In this document: positions 43,811 through 53,107 of the stretch, one piece after another
Numbering within the stretch: position 1 is the stretch's first letter
Layout of the letters: the number at the start of each line of letters is the position of its first letter
Assembly (NCBI GenBank): GCA_041687255.1
Contig: JAWLCL010000018.1
Location: forward strand, 1 to 64,000
DNA length: 64,000 nt
Direction of reading: 5' to 3'
Origin: Mariniphaga sp041687255
GTDB taxonomy: Bacteria; Bacteroidota; Bacteroidia; Bacteroidales; Prolixibacteraceae
Position numbers and translations under genes: made by a program
Notes under the pieces: model-generated
Seen by the model: the letters and a program-made list of their open reading frames with translations, nothing else
Database searches by the model: none
Told to the model about the DNA's origin: nothing

Positions 43811-46570
43811 ATGAAAAGTTTTAGTGTTTTCTTTTTAACGGTATGCTTAGTTTTTGCAACCGGCAATTTTACCCGGGCACAGCAAGGACAGAATTTAAAT
43901 ACAAGAACCGGGATTGATGTCAAAAAAGACACCATCCATGTTATAGGACATGCTCATATGGACATGAATTGGTTGTGGACTTATTTTGAAACCATGAAGA
44001 TGTGCAATGACAATTTAAGACAGGTTGCTGCATTTATGGATGAATTTCCCGATTATACAATGATTCAGAGCCAGGCTGCAGTGTACAGGTTTGTAGAAAT
44101 GGTAGACCCTCCCCTCTTCAGGCGCATACAGGAGTTTGTAAAAGAGGGACGCCTGGAACTTGCCGGAGGTATGTGGACCGAAGGAGATACGAATTTATCG
44201 TCGGGCGAAGCACTTGCCCGATCTTTCCTGCTGGGGCAGCGTTATTTTAACCACCATTTTGGAAAAATGGCAAAATTAGGTTGGCTCCCCGATAATTTCG
44301 GACACGTTTCCCAACTGCCGCAAATGTTAAAGCTTGCCGGCATGGACTACTATTATTTCCACCGGTGTAAACCCCATATGGGTAGTTTCTGGTGGGAAGG
44401 TACTGATGGTTCAAAAGTGCTGTGTTATGCAAATAACACTTATAACGGAAGAATTGACGAGGACCTGAAAGATGAGCTGCAAAAAATTGCTCCTGACAAA
44501 AACCGAATCCTGCATATAACCGGTGTAGGAGATCATGGAGGCGGTCCTACCCGTGCAAACATTAATATGGTGCATGAACTGGATAACCGTCAGGATTATC
44601 CGGCAGTAAAATTTACCACTGCCGAATCTTTTTACAACAGGCTCAACAATGAAATGGAAGGCCGCCCAACTCATAAAGGTGAAATGCAGTTCATTTTTGA
44701 AGGATGCTACACAACTGTTTCTGAAATTAAATCGGGTAACAGGAACAATGAAAACTTGCTGTATGGGAGTGAATTTTTCAACACGCTCCGTTGGCTTAAT
44801 GGTGATCCTTATCCTCAAACTGAACTGAACGAACTTTGGGAAACCGTAACATTTAACCAGTTTCATGATATCCTTCCCGGTTCGGCAATCTATGAAGCCA
44901 ATCGTCAGGCTGTTGCCCGATACATGGAAAATGAACGTAAGGCACAGGAATTAAAAGACAAAGCTTTTTTAAAAATGGCTGACGAGATAAAGTTTCAGGA
45001 AGGGTTGGGTCAGCCGGTAGTAGCTTTCAATCTTTCTCCTGCACCACGTAAGGCAATTGTAGAAGCAACAGTCTATTCGCATGAAGAACCTGTAACTATA
45101 AAAACAGCATCCTGGGGGGCCAATTATTACGGCCGGAATTTCCAAACTGTAGATGAGGAAAATGCTGATAAAGGAGGCAGTGCAAATGTTAACTTCCTTG
45201 ACCCGGAGTATAAATCGGGGCAGGAAGAAACAGGGAAAAGCCTTGCTTCTGTTTTGGTTCGTGATGGAGAAGGAAACACGTTCCCGGCGCAGATAACTTT
45301 CTCAAAACCAACTCCTCCCGGATTTACTTCAAAAGTACAGTTTATCGATGAAAACATTCCAGCCGGAGGATACAAAACTTATTACATTGATATGCTGGAT
45401 AAAGGAGAAACAGCTGAACCCATTATATTTAAAAACAACACCTTCGAAACCGATTTCTTCACAGTAAAATTCGATATGGAAAAAGGTTCCATCATCAGCC
45501 TCCTTGACAAACGCACCAATTCAGAATATGTGAAAGATGGTGGAGAACTGAATAAACTGAGAATATATATGGAAGACAAAAAAGGTGGTATGAAGTCGTG
45601 GACCATAAACAGAATTATGAAAGAAGAAGATGTTTCAGATATTGAGAGTGTAAAGATTATTGAAAAAGGACCTGTGCGGGCGTGCGTTGAAACCGTCAAA
45701 AAATGGGGAAATTCCCGCTTTATTGAAAGAACATATGTATATAAGTCATATCCCCGAATTGATTACGACATGGAAGTCCACTGGCTGGAAACCGGAACCG
45801 ACTCGACCGACTCCCCCATGCTTCGTGCTCTTTTCCCGTTAAATTTTCAGAATCCAAAGTTTTATTCACAAGTTCCTTTTGACGTAGTTGAAAGGCCTGT
45901 GGAGGGAATGATAAATGGTGAAAAAGCCCCTTCATGGTTGACCTCTCAAAGCAGGATATACGGAGTAACTCCTGAAACAAGCGACGGACAAGAAGTGCCG
46001 GCTCAAAAATGGGTGGATCTTTCTGACGAAACTAAAGGTATTGCCTTACTTAACAAAACGAAATATGGTCATTCATTCCATAAGGGAGATTTACGGCTTA
46101 CCCTGATGCGCTCCGCCGGAGCTCCCGATATCTATCCTAATGTAGGTAAATTTAATATCAGCTATGCCCTCTATCCGCATGCAGGTGATTGGAAAAATGG
46201 CGTATGGCAGGAAGGTGATGATTACAACATCCCGGTGTTGGCCAATGAACCACCTTCTCTCGCCATGGGCAAGGCACATGCAACCCGGCCTGAAAGTGGC
46301 TCCTTTATCTCTTTAGATGCAAAAGGAATCCATATGACCGGAATAAAAAAAGCAGAAGACTCGGAAGAAATGATTATACGTTTGGTGGAAGTGGATGGTC
46401 GGGAAAAATCGTTTACCCTGAATTTACCCGGTGAAGTTCATTCGGTTCGGAAATTAAATCTAATCGAATTACCTGTTTCAGAAGATTCAGAGACAACTAT
46501 AAGTGGTCGGGCAATCAACACAAATATTAAACGCAATGAAATAGTTACACTGGGAATAAAGCTGAAATAG
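43811..46570 (+). CDS. GH38 alpha-mannosidase
   Basis: A 919-residue exported GH38 enzyme (signal cleavage near TRAQQ). The zinc and catalytic residues read clearly: IGHAHMDMNWLW (His49, Asp51), then GGMWTEGDTNLSSGEAL with nucleophile Asp126, and GWLPDNFGHVSQLPQML further on. The middle domain follows (FNQFHDILPGSAIYEAN). The C-terminal beta domains include EVHWLETGTDSTDSPML. These words are those of the bacterial GH38 branch related to MngB and lysosomal-type mannosidases. It would hydrolyse alpha-mannosidic bonds with retention. Its stop codon directly abuts the next start (TAG-ATG), implying coupling. It is clearly different from the divergent GH38 at 27191. Confidence 0.92.
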   Translation: MKSFSVFFLTVCLVFATGNFTRAQQGQNLNTRTGIDVKKDTIHVIGHAHMDMNWLWTYFETMKMCNDNLRQVAAFMDEFPDYTMIQSQAAVYRFVEMVDPPLFRRIQEFVKEGRLELAGGMWTEGDTNLSSGEALARSFLLGQRYFNHHFGKMAKLGWLPDNFGHVSQLPQMLKLAGMDYYYFHRCKPHMGSFWWEGTDGSKVLCYANNTYNGRIDEDLKDELQKIAPDKNRILHITGVGDHGGGPTRANINMVHELDNRQDYPAVKFTTAESFYNRLNNEMEGRPTHKGEMQFIFEGCYTTVSEIKSGNRNNENLLYGSEFFNTLRWLNGDPYPQTELNELWETVTFNQFHDILPGSAIYEANRQAVARYMENERKAQELKDKAFLKMADEIKFQEGLGQPVVAFNLSPAPRKAIVEATVYSHEEPVTIKTASWGANYYGRNFQTVDEENADKGGSANVNFLDPEYKSGQEETGKSLASVLVRDGEGNTFPAQITFSKPTPPGFTSKVQFIDENIPAGGYKTYYIDMLDKGETAEPIIFKNNTFETDFFTVKFDMEKGSIISLLDKRTNSEYVKDGGELNKLRIYMEDKKGGMKSWTINRIMKEEDVSDIESVKIIEKGPVRACVETVKKWGNSRFIERTYVYKSYPRIDYDMEVHWLETGTDSTDSPMLRALFPLNFQNPKFYSQVPFDVVERPVEGMINGEKAPSWLTSQSRIYGVTPETSDGQEVPAQKWVDLSDETKGIALLNKTKYGHSFHKGDLRLTLMRSAGAPDIYPNVGKFNISYALYPHAGDWKNGVWQEGDDYNIPVLANEPPSLAMGKAHATRPESGSFISLDAKGIHMTGIKKAEDSEEMIIRLVEVDGREKSFTLNLPGEVHSVRKLNLIELPVSEDSETTISGRAINTNIKRNEIVTLGIKLK

Positions 46571-47590
46571 ATGAATAACATTTTGCTGGAAAACAACAGG
46601 GTGATTTTAAACATTAGCCTTCAGGGAGGCTCCTATACTGATTTTCACCTGAAAGATTTTCCGCTGAACCCATTAAATTGGATGATCAGTAATCCGGCAC
46701 TGCCGCCTTTCAGGGGCCATTTCCTTTGTTTCGATCGTTGGGGCCCTCCCACTGAAGCTGAAAAATTAAATGGATTCCAGCACCATGGTGAGGTAAATAC
46801 AGTGAAATGGAAAATATTGAAAAAACCTTTCACCGTGAACGGCAATACAGCGTGTTCTATGAAATGCCGCTTACCTATGGGCAAATTGGAACTGACAAGA
46901 TATGTTGAGTTACCACAAAAGGAGCCGGTGTTTATCGTGACAGAAGAAATAAAGAATTTGAACCCTTACGGGCGGATGTACAATATCGTACAGCATGTGA
47001 CACTGGCTCCTCCATTCCTCGATGTTAATACCATTTTCGATAACAATACTGAAAAAGGTTTTGAGGACAAAGAGGATGGAAGCCTGAACCAAGAGAATCC
47101 TTTATTGAATTGGGCGGAAGCAAAAACACCTGATGGAAAAACAATTAGCTTACGACAATTCCAACACGAGTGGCCAAGGGTTTCTACTTTTACTTTTGAA
47201 AAAAAAGAAAAGTATGGTTGGACCACGGCAGCTAACAGGGAAAAAAAACTACTGCTCGGGTACCTATGGAAAACTGAACATTATCCCTGGATAAATTTTT
47301 GGCGCGACATGAAAGAAAATGTTCCTCATGCTTTTGGAATGGAATTCGGAACAACCGGACTGCATGAACCTTTTACCATTGTAGCTGAAAAAGGAAAAAT
47401 ATTTGACCAAAACATTTATGAATTCATAGATGCAGATAAATCTGTGAAAAAATCGTTTGTCGGATTTTTAACAAAGATTCCAGATAATTACCGGGGTGTT
47501 GAACAAATTAAAGTAGGAAAGACTTCTTTTACTTTAAAGGAAAGAGCGAAGGAATCGAGAGACATAACTTTTCAAATTACAGTACCATGA
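46571..47590 (+). CDS. Galactose-mutarotase-like (aldose 1-epimerase fold) protein
   Basis: A 339-residue protein without a signal peptide. The sequence is beta-rich, with features reminiscent of the aldose 1-epimerase/galactose mutarotase superfamily: an early GGSYTDFHLKDFPLNPL strand pair, GHFLCFDRWGPPTEAEK, the histidine pair in GFQHHGEVNTVKWK, VTEEIKNLNPYGRMYNIVQHV, and the HEWPRVSTFTF segment. It begins exactly at the end of the GH38 gene and overlaps the following GH92 by 4 bases. It is thus tightly coupled to two exported enzymes while itself apparently cytoplasmic. It could interconvert sugar anomers of imported mannose or mannosides. Fold assignment is tentative, and a non-enzymatic sugar-binding role is possible. 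Confidence 0.55.
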   Translation: MNNILLENNRVILNISLQGGSYTDFHLKDFPLNPLNWMISNPALPPFRGHFLCFDRWGPPTEAEKLNGFQHHGEVNTVKWKILKKPFTVNGNTACSMKCRLPMGKLELTRYVELPQKEPVFIVTEEIKNLNPYGRMYNIVQHVTLAPPFLDVNTIFDNNTEKGFEDKEDGSLNQENPLLNWAEAKTPDGKTISLRQFQHEWPRVSTFTFEKKEKYGWTTAANREKKLLLGYLWKTEHYPWINFWRDMKENVPHAFGMEFGTTGLHEPFTIVAEKGKIFDQNIYEFIDADKSVKKSFVGFLTKIPDNYRGVEQIKVGKTSFTLKERAKESRDITFQITVP

Positions 47591-49908
47591 AGAATATCAG
47601 GAATTTATTTTTATTGCTTGCGTTTGGATTACATTATTTCCAGGGTAACACCCAGGAATATCAAAATCAAGAAGCTGTTCATAACGATTGGGTATCCTAT
47701 GTAAATCCACTGATGGGAACCGACTCTGAATTTATACTGTCGAACGGTAATACATACCCGGCCATTGCACGACCGTGGGGAATGAACTTCTGGACACCAC
47801 AAACAGCTAAAATGGGCGATGGATGGATATATGCATATGATGCCTATAAGATTCGGGGATTTAAACAGACCCACCAGCCCAGCCCCTGGGTGAATGACTA
47901 TGGTCAGTTTTCGTTGTTCCCTTTAACAGGACAGTTAAAAATTACAGGAGATGAACGGGAAAGCTGGTTTTCACATAAAGCGGAAACAGCCATGCCACAT
48001 TATTACAAAGTTTATCTGGCCGATTATGATGTGGTTACAGAAATCACTCCTACTGATCGCGCTGCAATGTTTCGGTTTACTTTTCCTGAAAACGACAGTT
48101 CCTATGTTTTAATCGATGCCTTTGATGAAGGCTCATACATTAAAATACTACCCTCAGAAAATAAAATTGTAGGATACACAACTAAAAACAGTGGCGGCGT
48201 ACCTGAAAATTTCAAAAATTATTTTGTTGTTATCTTCGACAAACCTTTTACTTCGGGAAATGTGTGGAGCACTGATAAGCTGGTGGAAGATGTTTCAGAA
48301 CTTCAGGATGACCATGTGGGCGCTGCCTTAAAATTTCAAACCCATAAAGGAGAACAGATCCATGCACGCATTGCATCTTCTTTTATAAGCCTGCAACAAG
48401 CCGAACGTAACCTTAAGGAACTGGGAAACGACACGTTCGATGAAATTAAATCTAAAGGCCGCGAAATCTGGAACAATGAACTATCACGAATAAAGGTCGA
48501 AGGAGGCACTGACGACCAACTTAAAACATTTTATTCCAGTCTGTACCGCGTATTATTGTTTCCACGGAAGTTTTATGAATTCGATGCCGATGGGCAAATG
48601 GTCCATTACAGCCCTTACAATGGTGAAGTTTTACCCGGTTACATGTTTACCGACAATGGATTCTGGGACACCTTCCGGGCCGTTTTCCCATTCTTTAATT
48701 TAATGTATCCCTCTCTGAATGAAAATATTCAGGCAGGCCTGGTCAATACCTATAAGGAAAGCGGGTGGCTTCCCGAATGGGCAAGTCCCGGTCATCGAAA
48801 CATTATGATAGGTTCGAATTCAGCAACAATAGTTGCCGATGCATGGTTGAAAGGATTGCGCGGATACGATATTGAAACGCTCTGGGATGCTGTACTTAAA
48901 AATTCTCAAAACGAAGGTCCCATGCATTCCGTGGGCCGCTATGGAGTCGATTATTACAATCGCCTCGGCTATATCCCTTATGATGTTGGGGTTAATGAAA
49001 ATGCAGCCCGTACTTTGGAATATGCCTTTGCCGATTTTTGTATTTATCAGCTGGGCAAGGCTCTCGGTAAACCGGATGAGGAAATTGAAATCTTTGCCAA
49101 ACGGTCTATGAATTACAAAAATCTTTTTGATGAAGAAAACAATCTCATGCGGGGTCGAAATGAAGACGGAACTTTTCAGTCACCATTCAGTCCTTATAAA
49201 TGGGGTGATGCATTTACAGAAGGCAATGCATGGCACTACACCTGGTCGGTGTTTCATGATGTGCAAGGCCTGGTAGATTTGATGGGAGGCAGAGAAGAGT
49301 TTGTAACAATGCTCGATTCAGTTTTTGTTGTACCGCCGGTTTTCGATGAATCCTATTACGGATTTGTCATTCATGAAATCCGGGAAATGCAGATCGTAAA
49401 TATGGGAAATTATGCCCATGGCAACCAACCCATTCAGCACATGATTTACCTTTACAATTATGCCGGCCAGCCGTGGAAGGCACAGTATTGGCTGCGTGAA
49501 GTAATGGACCGTTTATATTCTCCTCATCCCGATGGGTATGCAGGCGACGAAGACAACGGACAAACTTCGGCATGGTATGTTTTCAGTGCCATGGGATTTT
49601 ACCCGGTTACACCGGCTGTCGACCAATATGTAATCGGTGCTCCGTTGTTTAAAAAAATTACACTCCAATTGGAAAACGGGAATACAATTGAAATTGAAGC
49701 ACCAAACAACAGCGCAGAAAACCCTTATGTCCGAAATATAACTGTAAACGGAGAAAAGTACGATAAAAATTTTTTTAACTTTCACACCTTAAAACAAGGA
49801 GCTAAAATAAAATTTGAAATGGGTAATGAGCCGAATAAAGAACGAGGCACTGATGCATCGGCATTTCCTTATTCTTTTTCAAACCATTACGACATTAACA
49901 GGAACTAG
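47587..49908 (+). CDS. GH92 alpha-mannosidase (fourth)
   Basis: A 773-residue GH92 enzyme with a Sec signal (FQGNTQEYQ). The general acid Glu545 lies in TEGNAWHYTWSVFHD and the base pair Asp654/Asp656 in AGDEDNGQTSAWYVFSAMG. The start VNPLMGTDSEFILSNGNTYPAIARPWGMNFWTPQTA belongs to the GH92 subgroup with an NGNTYPAIA-type N-terminus, unlike the SRWM-type of copies three and five. This subgroup resembles alpha-1,2/1,3-type enzymes in my recollection; that is not certain. It overlaps the preceding gene by 4 bases (ATGA) and precedes the long GH92 by 42 bases. Confidence 0.93.
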   Translation: MKNIRNLFLLLAFGLHYFQGNTQEYQNQEAVHNDWVSYVNPLMGTDSEFILSNGNTYPAIARPWGMNFWTPQTAKMGDGWIYAYDAYKIRGFKQTHQPSPWVNDYGQFSLFPLTGQLKITGDERESWFSHKAETAMPHYYKVYLADYDVVTEITPTDRAAMFRFTFPENDSSYVLIDAFDEGSYIKILPSENKIVGYTTKNSGGVPENFKNYFVVIFDKPFTSGNVWSTDKLVEDVSELQDDHVGAALKFQTHKGEQIHARIASSFISLQQAERNLKELGNDTFDEIKSKGREIWNNELSRIKVEGGTDDQLKTFYSSLYRVLLFPRKFYEFDADGQMVHYSPYNGEVLPGYMFTDNGFWDTFRAVFPFFNLMYPSLNENIQAGLVNTYKESGWLPEWASPGHRNIMIGSNSATIVADAWLKGLRGYDIETLWDAVLKNSQNEGPMHSVGRYGVDYYNRLGYIPYDVGVNENAARTLEYAFADFCIYQLGKALGKPDEEIEIFAKRSMNYKNLFDEENNLMRGRNEDGTFQSPFSPYKWGDAFTEGNAWHYTWSVFHDVQGLVDLMGGREEFVTMLDSVFVVPPVFDESYYGFVIHEIREMQIVNMGNYAHGNQPIQHMIYLYNYAGQPWKAQYWLREVMDRLYSPHPDGYAGDEDNGQTSAWYVFSAMGFYPVTPAVDQYVIGAPLFKKITLQLENGNTIEIEAPNNSAENPYVRNITVNGEKYDKNFFNFHTLKQGAKIKFEMGNEPNKERGTDASAFPYSFSNHYDINRN

Positions 49909-49950
49909 AAACTCCTTCAATAGAGTTTTGGTTTTAATATTTTCAGGAAG

Positions 49951-52900
49951 ATGAGACGAAAAATGACCTTAACCGCTTGCCTGTTATTAATCATTTCAGG
50001 GTTGGCTTTTACAGGCAAAGCAGAAAATAATATCGTTTGGCAAATTGGTAAATCCGATAACAGTGCCGGTGAATTTGCACTTGCCCCGGATGGTTTCAGC
50101 AGGTTTCTGGAAGAAGACTTTGGATGGGAAGATGGTTTTTTTCTTGTTGGACATTCCGCAGAAAGTAAAGATTGGCCATATGTGTTACCAGGACCATCGG
50201 ACAATTGGGGAGGAACATCAGGAACAGCAGGATGGCGCTCCCACACCTTGAACATTTTATTTTCACTTGACAGTCTGCCAAAAGAAGGCGATTGGACTCT
50301 ACACGTCGATTTAACAGGATATAACCCAAATAATCCTCCTTTGCTGAAAATTTCGGTAAATGGGAAATCACAAAAGGAATACTTTTCTTCAGGTGAAGGA
50401 GATGAAAGTCCTGTGGGAAATAATTCGGGTGCTTCTGTATCTCCACTCCGGTTTACTTTCCCGACAGAGACATTTAATAACGGCGGGAATGAAATAAGCA
50501 TGACCATCCTTCAGGGGTCATGGATAATGTTCGACTGCATTAAACTGGAAGGCCCTGCGGCCGCACATCCAGGCAAAAACGAAAAGCTTTTCATCCGGAC
50601 TATTGAACCTGCAAATTATGAAATAAAGACCAATAATGGAGCAGCACAACCCTTGCTTGTAGACGTTGAACACCTGGAAGGGAATCCGCATCTGGAAGTC
50701 ATTGTTGATGGTAATACAATTTTCCGGGAGGCTGTTGAAACCGGCAGGTATATTTTTGAGGCACCTATGCCCGCAGTTACTTCTCCACGGGAAAGCAGCT
50801 TTGAAATAATGGCTGATGGAGAAGTAATAACCTCGGGTACTGTGCTACGCAGCAGTCAAAAGCAAATTACACCGGCCGGCTATGTTGATACGAAAATGGG
50901 TACTGCACACTCAAGATGGATGATAGCTCCCGGTCCATGGATGCCATTTAGCATGGTTAAACTAAGTCCTGACAATCAAAACAGCGGGTGGCAGGCCGGT
51001 TATGATCCCATTTTTGAAACCATTGGAGGGTTCAGTCACATACATGAATGGACAATGGCAGGCTTACTGCTGATGCCGGCAAATGGTCCTTTGCAGACTC
51101 AGGTGGGCGATGAAAAAAACCCGGATGAAGGATATCGTTCAAGGTTAAATAAGAAAACAGAAAAAGCGCCTTTAGGCTATTATAAAGCTGAATTAACCGA
51201 TTATGACATAGTAGCTGAATTAACCTCTACAACGCGCTGTGGATTTCAACGATACACCTTTCCTGAAGATAAAAAAGACTCACGTGTATTGGTCGATTTA
51301 CAAATTCCGGCTGAATACAGATACAACCTTGTAAATGTTCAAATAGAAAAAGTAAGTGATACACGAATAGAAGGTTTCAGCAGCCAGATTTCCCCTAACA
51401 CATGGTCAGGTGGTGTATCTCAGGAATACATTGTACATTTTGTGATAGAATTTGATCAACCCATCCGCCATTTTGGATTCTGGACAGAAGAAGGCACATT
51501 TGAGAATACAAGTATTCTTCAAAAAGAAAACCCAGAGGATGCTGGAGCATGGTTTGAATTTAATACTGAAACCAATCAGGTAGTGCAGGTCCGTACCGGC
51601 ATTTCCTACGTTAGTATAGAGAATGCGGCACAAAATCTGATGACCGAAATAAGCAGTCCCTTTGGGTGGGATTTCGAAGCAGTGCGCAAAAACAATGTTG
51701 ACACCTGGAACGAACTGCTTCAACGGGTAAAGATTACCACTAACGATCAGCGTGAAAAGAAAAGATTCTACACCAATATGTACCGGGCACTGTGCAGCCG
51801 CAATACCTTCAGCGATACCGACGGCAAGTGGGTGGATGCCGATGAAACTGTCAGGCAACTTGACGATCCGGAATCACCTGCCCTGGGTTGCGATGCCTTT
51901 TGGAACACCTTCTGGAACCTGAATCAATTCTGGAACCTTGTCACTCCCGAATGGAGCAACCGATGGGTGAATTCACAGCTCGCCATGTACCGCGCAGGGG
52001 GATGGCTGGCTAAAGGACCGGCCGGCATGGAATATATTCCGGTAATGGTTGCCGAACATGAAATTCCTCTCATAGTGGGCGCCTACCAGATGGGAATCCG
52101 CGATTTTGATGTTGAACTTGCTTTTGAGGCAGTGAAAAAAATGCAGACAACCCCTGCTCAGGAAGTGGGAGGCGGTTTTGCAGGCAACAGGGATCTTTTG
52201 CCTTACCTCCAATATCAATACGTGCCTCACGATAAAGGCCGGTTTTCAAATACCCTTGAATATTCATTTGATGACTGGACAGTATCTCAGTTTGCCAAAG
52301 CACTGGGAAAAGAAACGGAATATAAAGAGTTTCTGGAAAGAGGAAATTACTGGAAAAATGCCATCGACAAGGAATCCGGCTATGCCCGGATGAAAGATTC
52401 CAACGGAAACTGGCTGCCTGATTTCGATCCCTATCGTTCAGGAAGCAATCATCATTATGTAGAAGGAAATGCATGGCAGCTTACTTTTTTTGTTCCCCAG
52501 GATGTACCTGCACTTGCCCGATATATCGGAGAAGAGCGGTTTGTTGAAAGGCTTGACTGGGGATTCAATGAAAGTTATAAATGGCGTTTTAATGCTCCAA
52601 ATGATCAATACTGGGATTATCCGGTAATACAGGGAAACCAGCAATCGATGCACTTTGCATTTCTGTTCAATTGGGTAAAACATCCGTGGCTGACACAGAA
52701 ATGGAGCAGGGCTATTATCGACCGCTATTACGGCTATGGGTTGGCAAATGCATACCTGGGTGATGAAGACCAGGGACAAATGAGTGCCTGGTTTATTATG
52801 GCCGCTCTTGGATTGTTTCAAACAGATGGAGGATGTAACGTTAATCCGGTTTATGAAATAGCCAGCCCTCTGTTTCCTAAAGCAGAAATTGACCTCGGCA

Positions 52901-53094
52901 AACGATATGAACGCGGAGAAAAATTCACTATAGAAGCAAAAAATGCTTCGCGGATGAATAAGTATGTACAATCGGCCACCTTAAACGGGAAAAAGCTAAC
53001 TGATTTTAAAATTCCTGTTAAGGAGTTACTGAATGGTGGCAACCTGGTACTCGAAATGGGGCCGGCACCGAATAAAAAATGGGGAATTCAATAG
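49951..53094 (+). CDS. GH92 alpha-mannosidase with N-terminal carbohydrate-binding-like extension (fifth)
   Basis: A 1047-residue protein, about 260-300 residues longer than its five relatives. After a signal peptide (about 1-26) comes a beta-rich extension of about 290 residues. It opens with VWQIGKSDNSAGEF, a word resembling jelly-roll carbohydrate-binding domains of rhamnogalacturonan-lyase type, and continues to MFDCIKLEGP (about 207). A second small beta domain follows (about 215-305). The GH92 part runs from YVDTKMGTAHSRWMIAPGPWMPF, with Glu838 in VEGNAWQLTFFVPQD and Asp938/Asp940 in LGDEDQGQMSAWFIMAALG. The extension probably binds glycan and holds the enzyme on polymeric or protein-bound substrate. 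It lies 42 bases after the fourth GH92 and 13 before the ROK gene. Confidence 0.9.
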   Translation: MRRKMTLTACLLLIISGLAFTGKAENNIVWQIGKSDNSAGEFALAPDGFSRFLEEDFGWEDGFFLVGHSAESKDWPYVLPGPSDNWGGTSGTAGWRSHTLNILFSLDSLPKEGDWTLHVDLTGYNPNNPPLLKISVNGKSQKEYFSSGEGDESPVGNNSGASVSPLRFTFPTETFNNGGNEISMTILQGSWIMFDCIKLEGPAAAHPGKNEKLFIRTIEPANYEIKTNNGAAQPLLVDVEHLEGNPHLEVIVDGNTIFREAVETGRYIFEAPMPAVTSPRESSFEIMADGEVITSGTVLRSSQKQITPAGYVDTKMGTAHSRWMIAPGPWMPFSMVKLSPDNQNSGWQAGYDPIFETIGGFSHIHEWTMAGLLLMPANGPLQTQVGDEKNPDEGYRSRLNKKTEKAPLGYYKAELTDYDIVAELTSTTRCGFQRYTFPEDKKDSRVLVDLQIPAEYRYNLVNVQIEKVSDTRIEGFSSQISPNTWSGGVSQEYIVHFVIEFDQPIRHFGFWTEEGTFENTSILQKENPEDAGAWFEFNTETNQVVQVRTGISYVSIENAAQNLMTEISSPFGWDFEAVRKNNVDTWNELLQRVKITTNDQREKKRFYTNMYRALCSRNTFSDTDGKWVDADETVRQLDDPESPALGCDAFWNTFWNLNQFWNLVTPEWSNRWVNSQLAMYRAGGWLAKGPAGMEYIPVMVAEHEIPLIVGAYQMGIRDFDVELAFEAVKKMQTTPAQEVGGGFAGNRDLLPYLQYQYVPHDKGRFSNTLEYSFDDWTVSQFAKALGKETEYKEFLERGNYWKNAIDKESGYARMKDSNGNWLPDFDPYRSGSNHHYVEGNAWQLTFFVPQDVPALARYIGEERFVERLDWGFNESYKWRFNAPNDQYWDYPVIQGNQQSMHFAFLFNWVKHPWLTQKWSRAIIDRYYGYGLANAYLGDEDQGQMSAWFIMAALGLFQTDGGCNVNPVYEIASPLFPKAEIDLGKRYERGEKFTIEAKNASRMNKYVQSATLNGKKLTDFKIPVKELLNGGNLVLEMGPAPNKKWGIQ

Positions 53095-53107
53095 TTAGTT
53101 TTAACGA

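Noticed and set aside
49917..50507. 196-codon minus-strand frame over the start of the long GH92
   Set aside because: It overlaps the signal peptide and extension of a gene with clear family features; the translation is rich in Ser/Pro/Cys as expected of a shadow frame.
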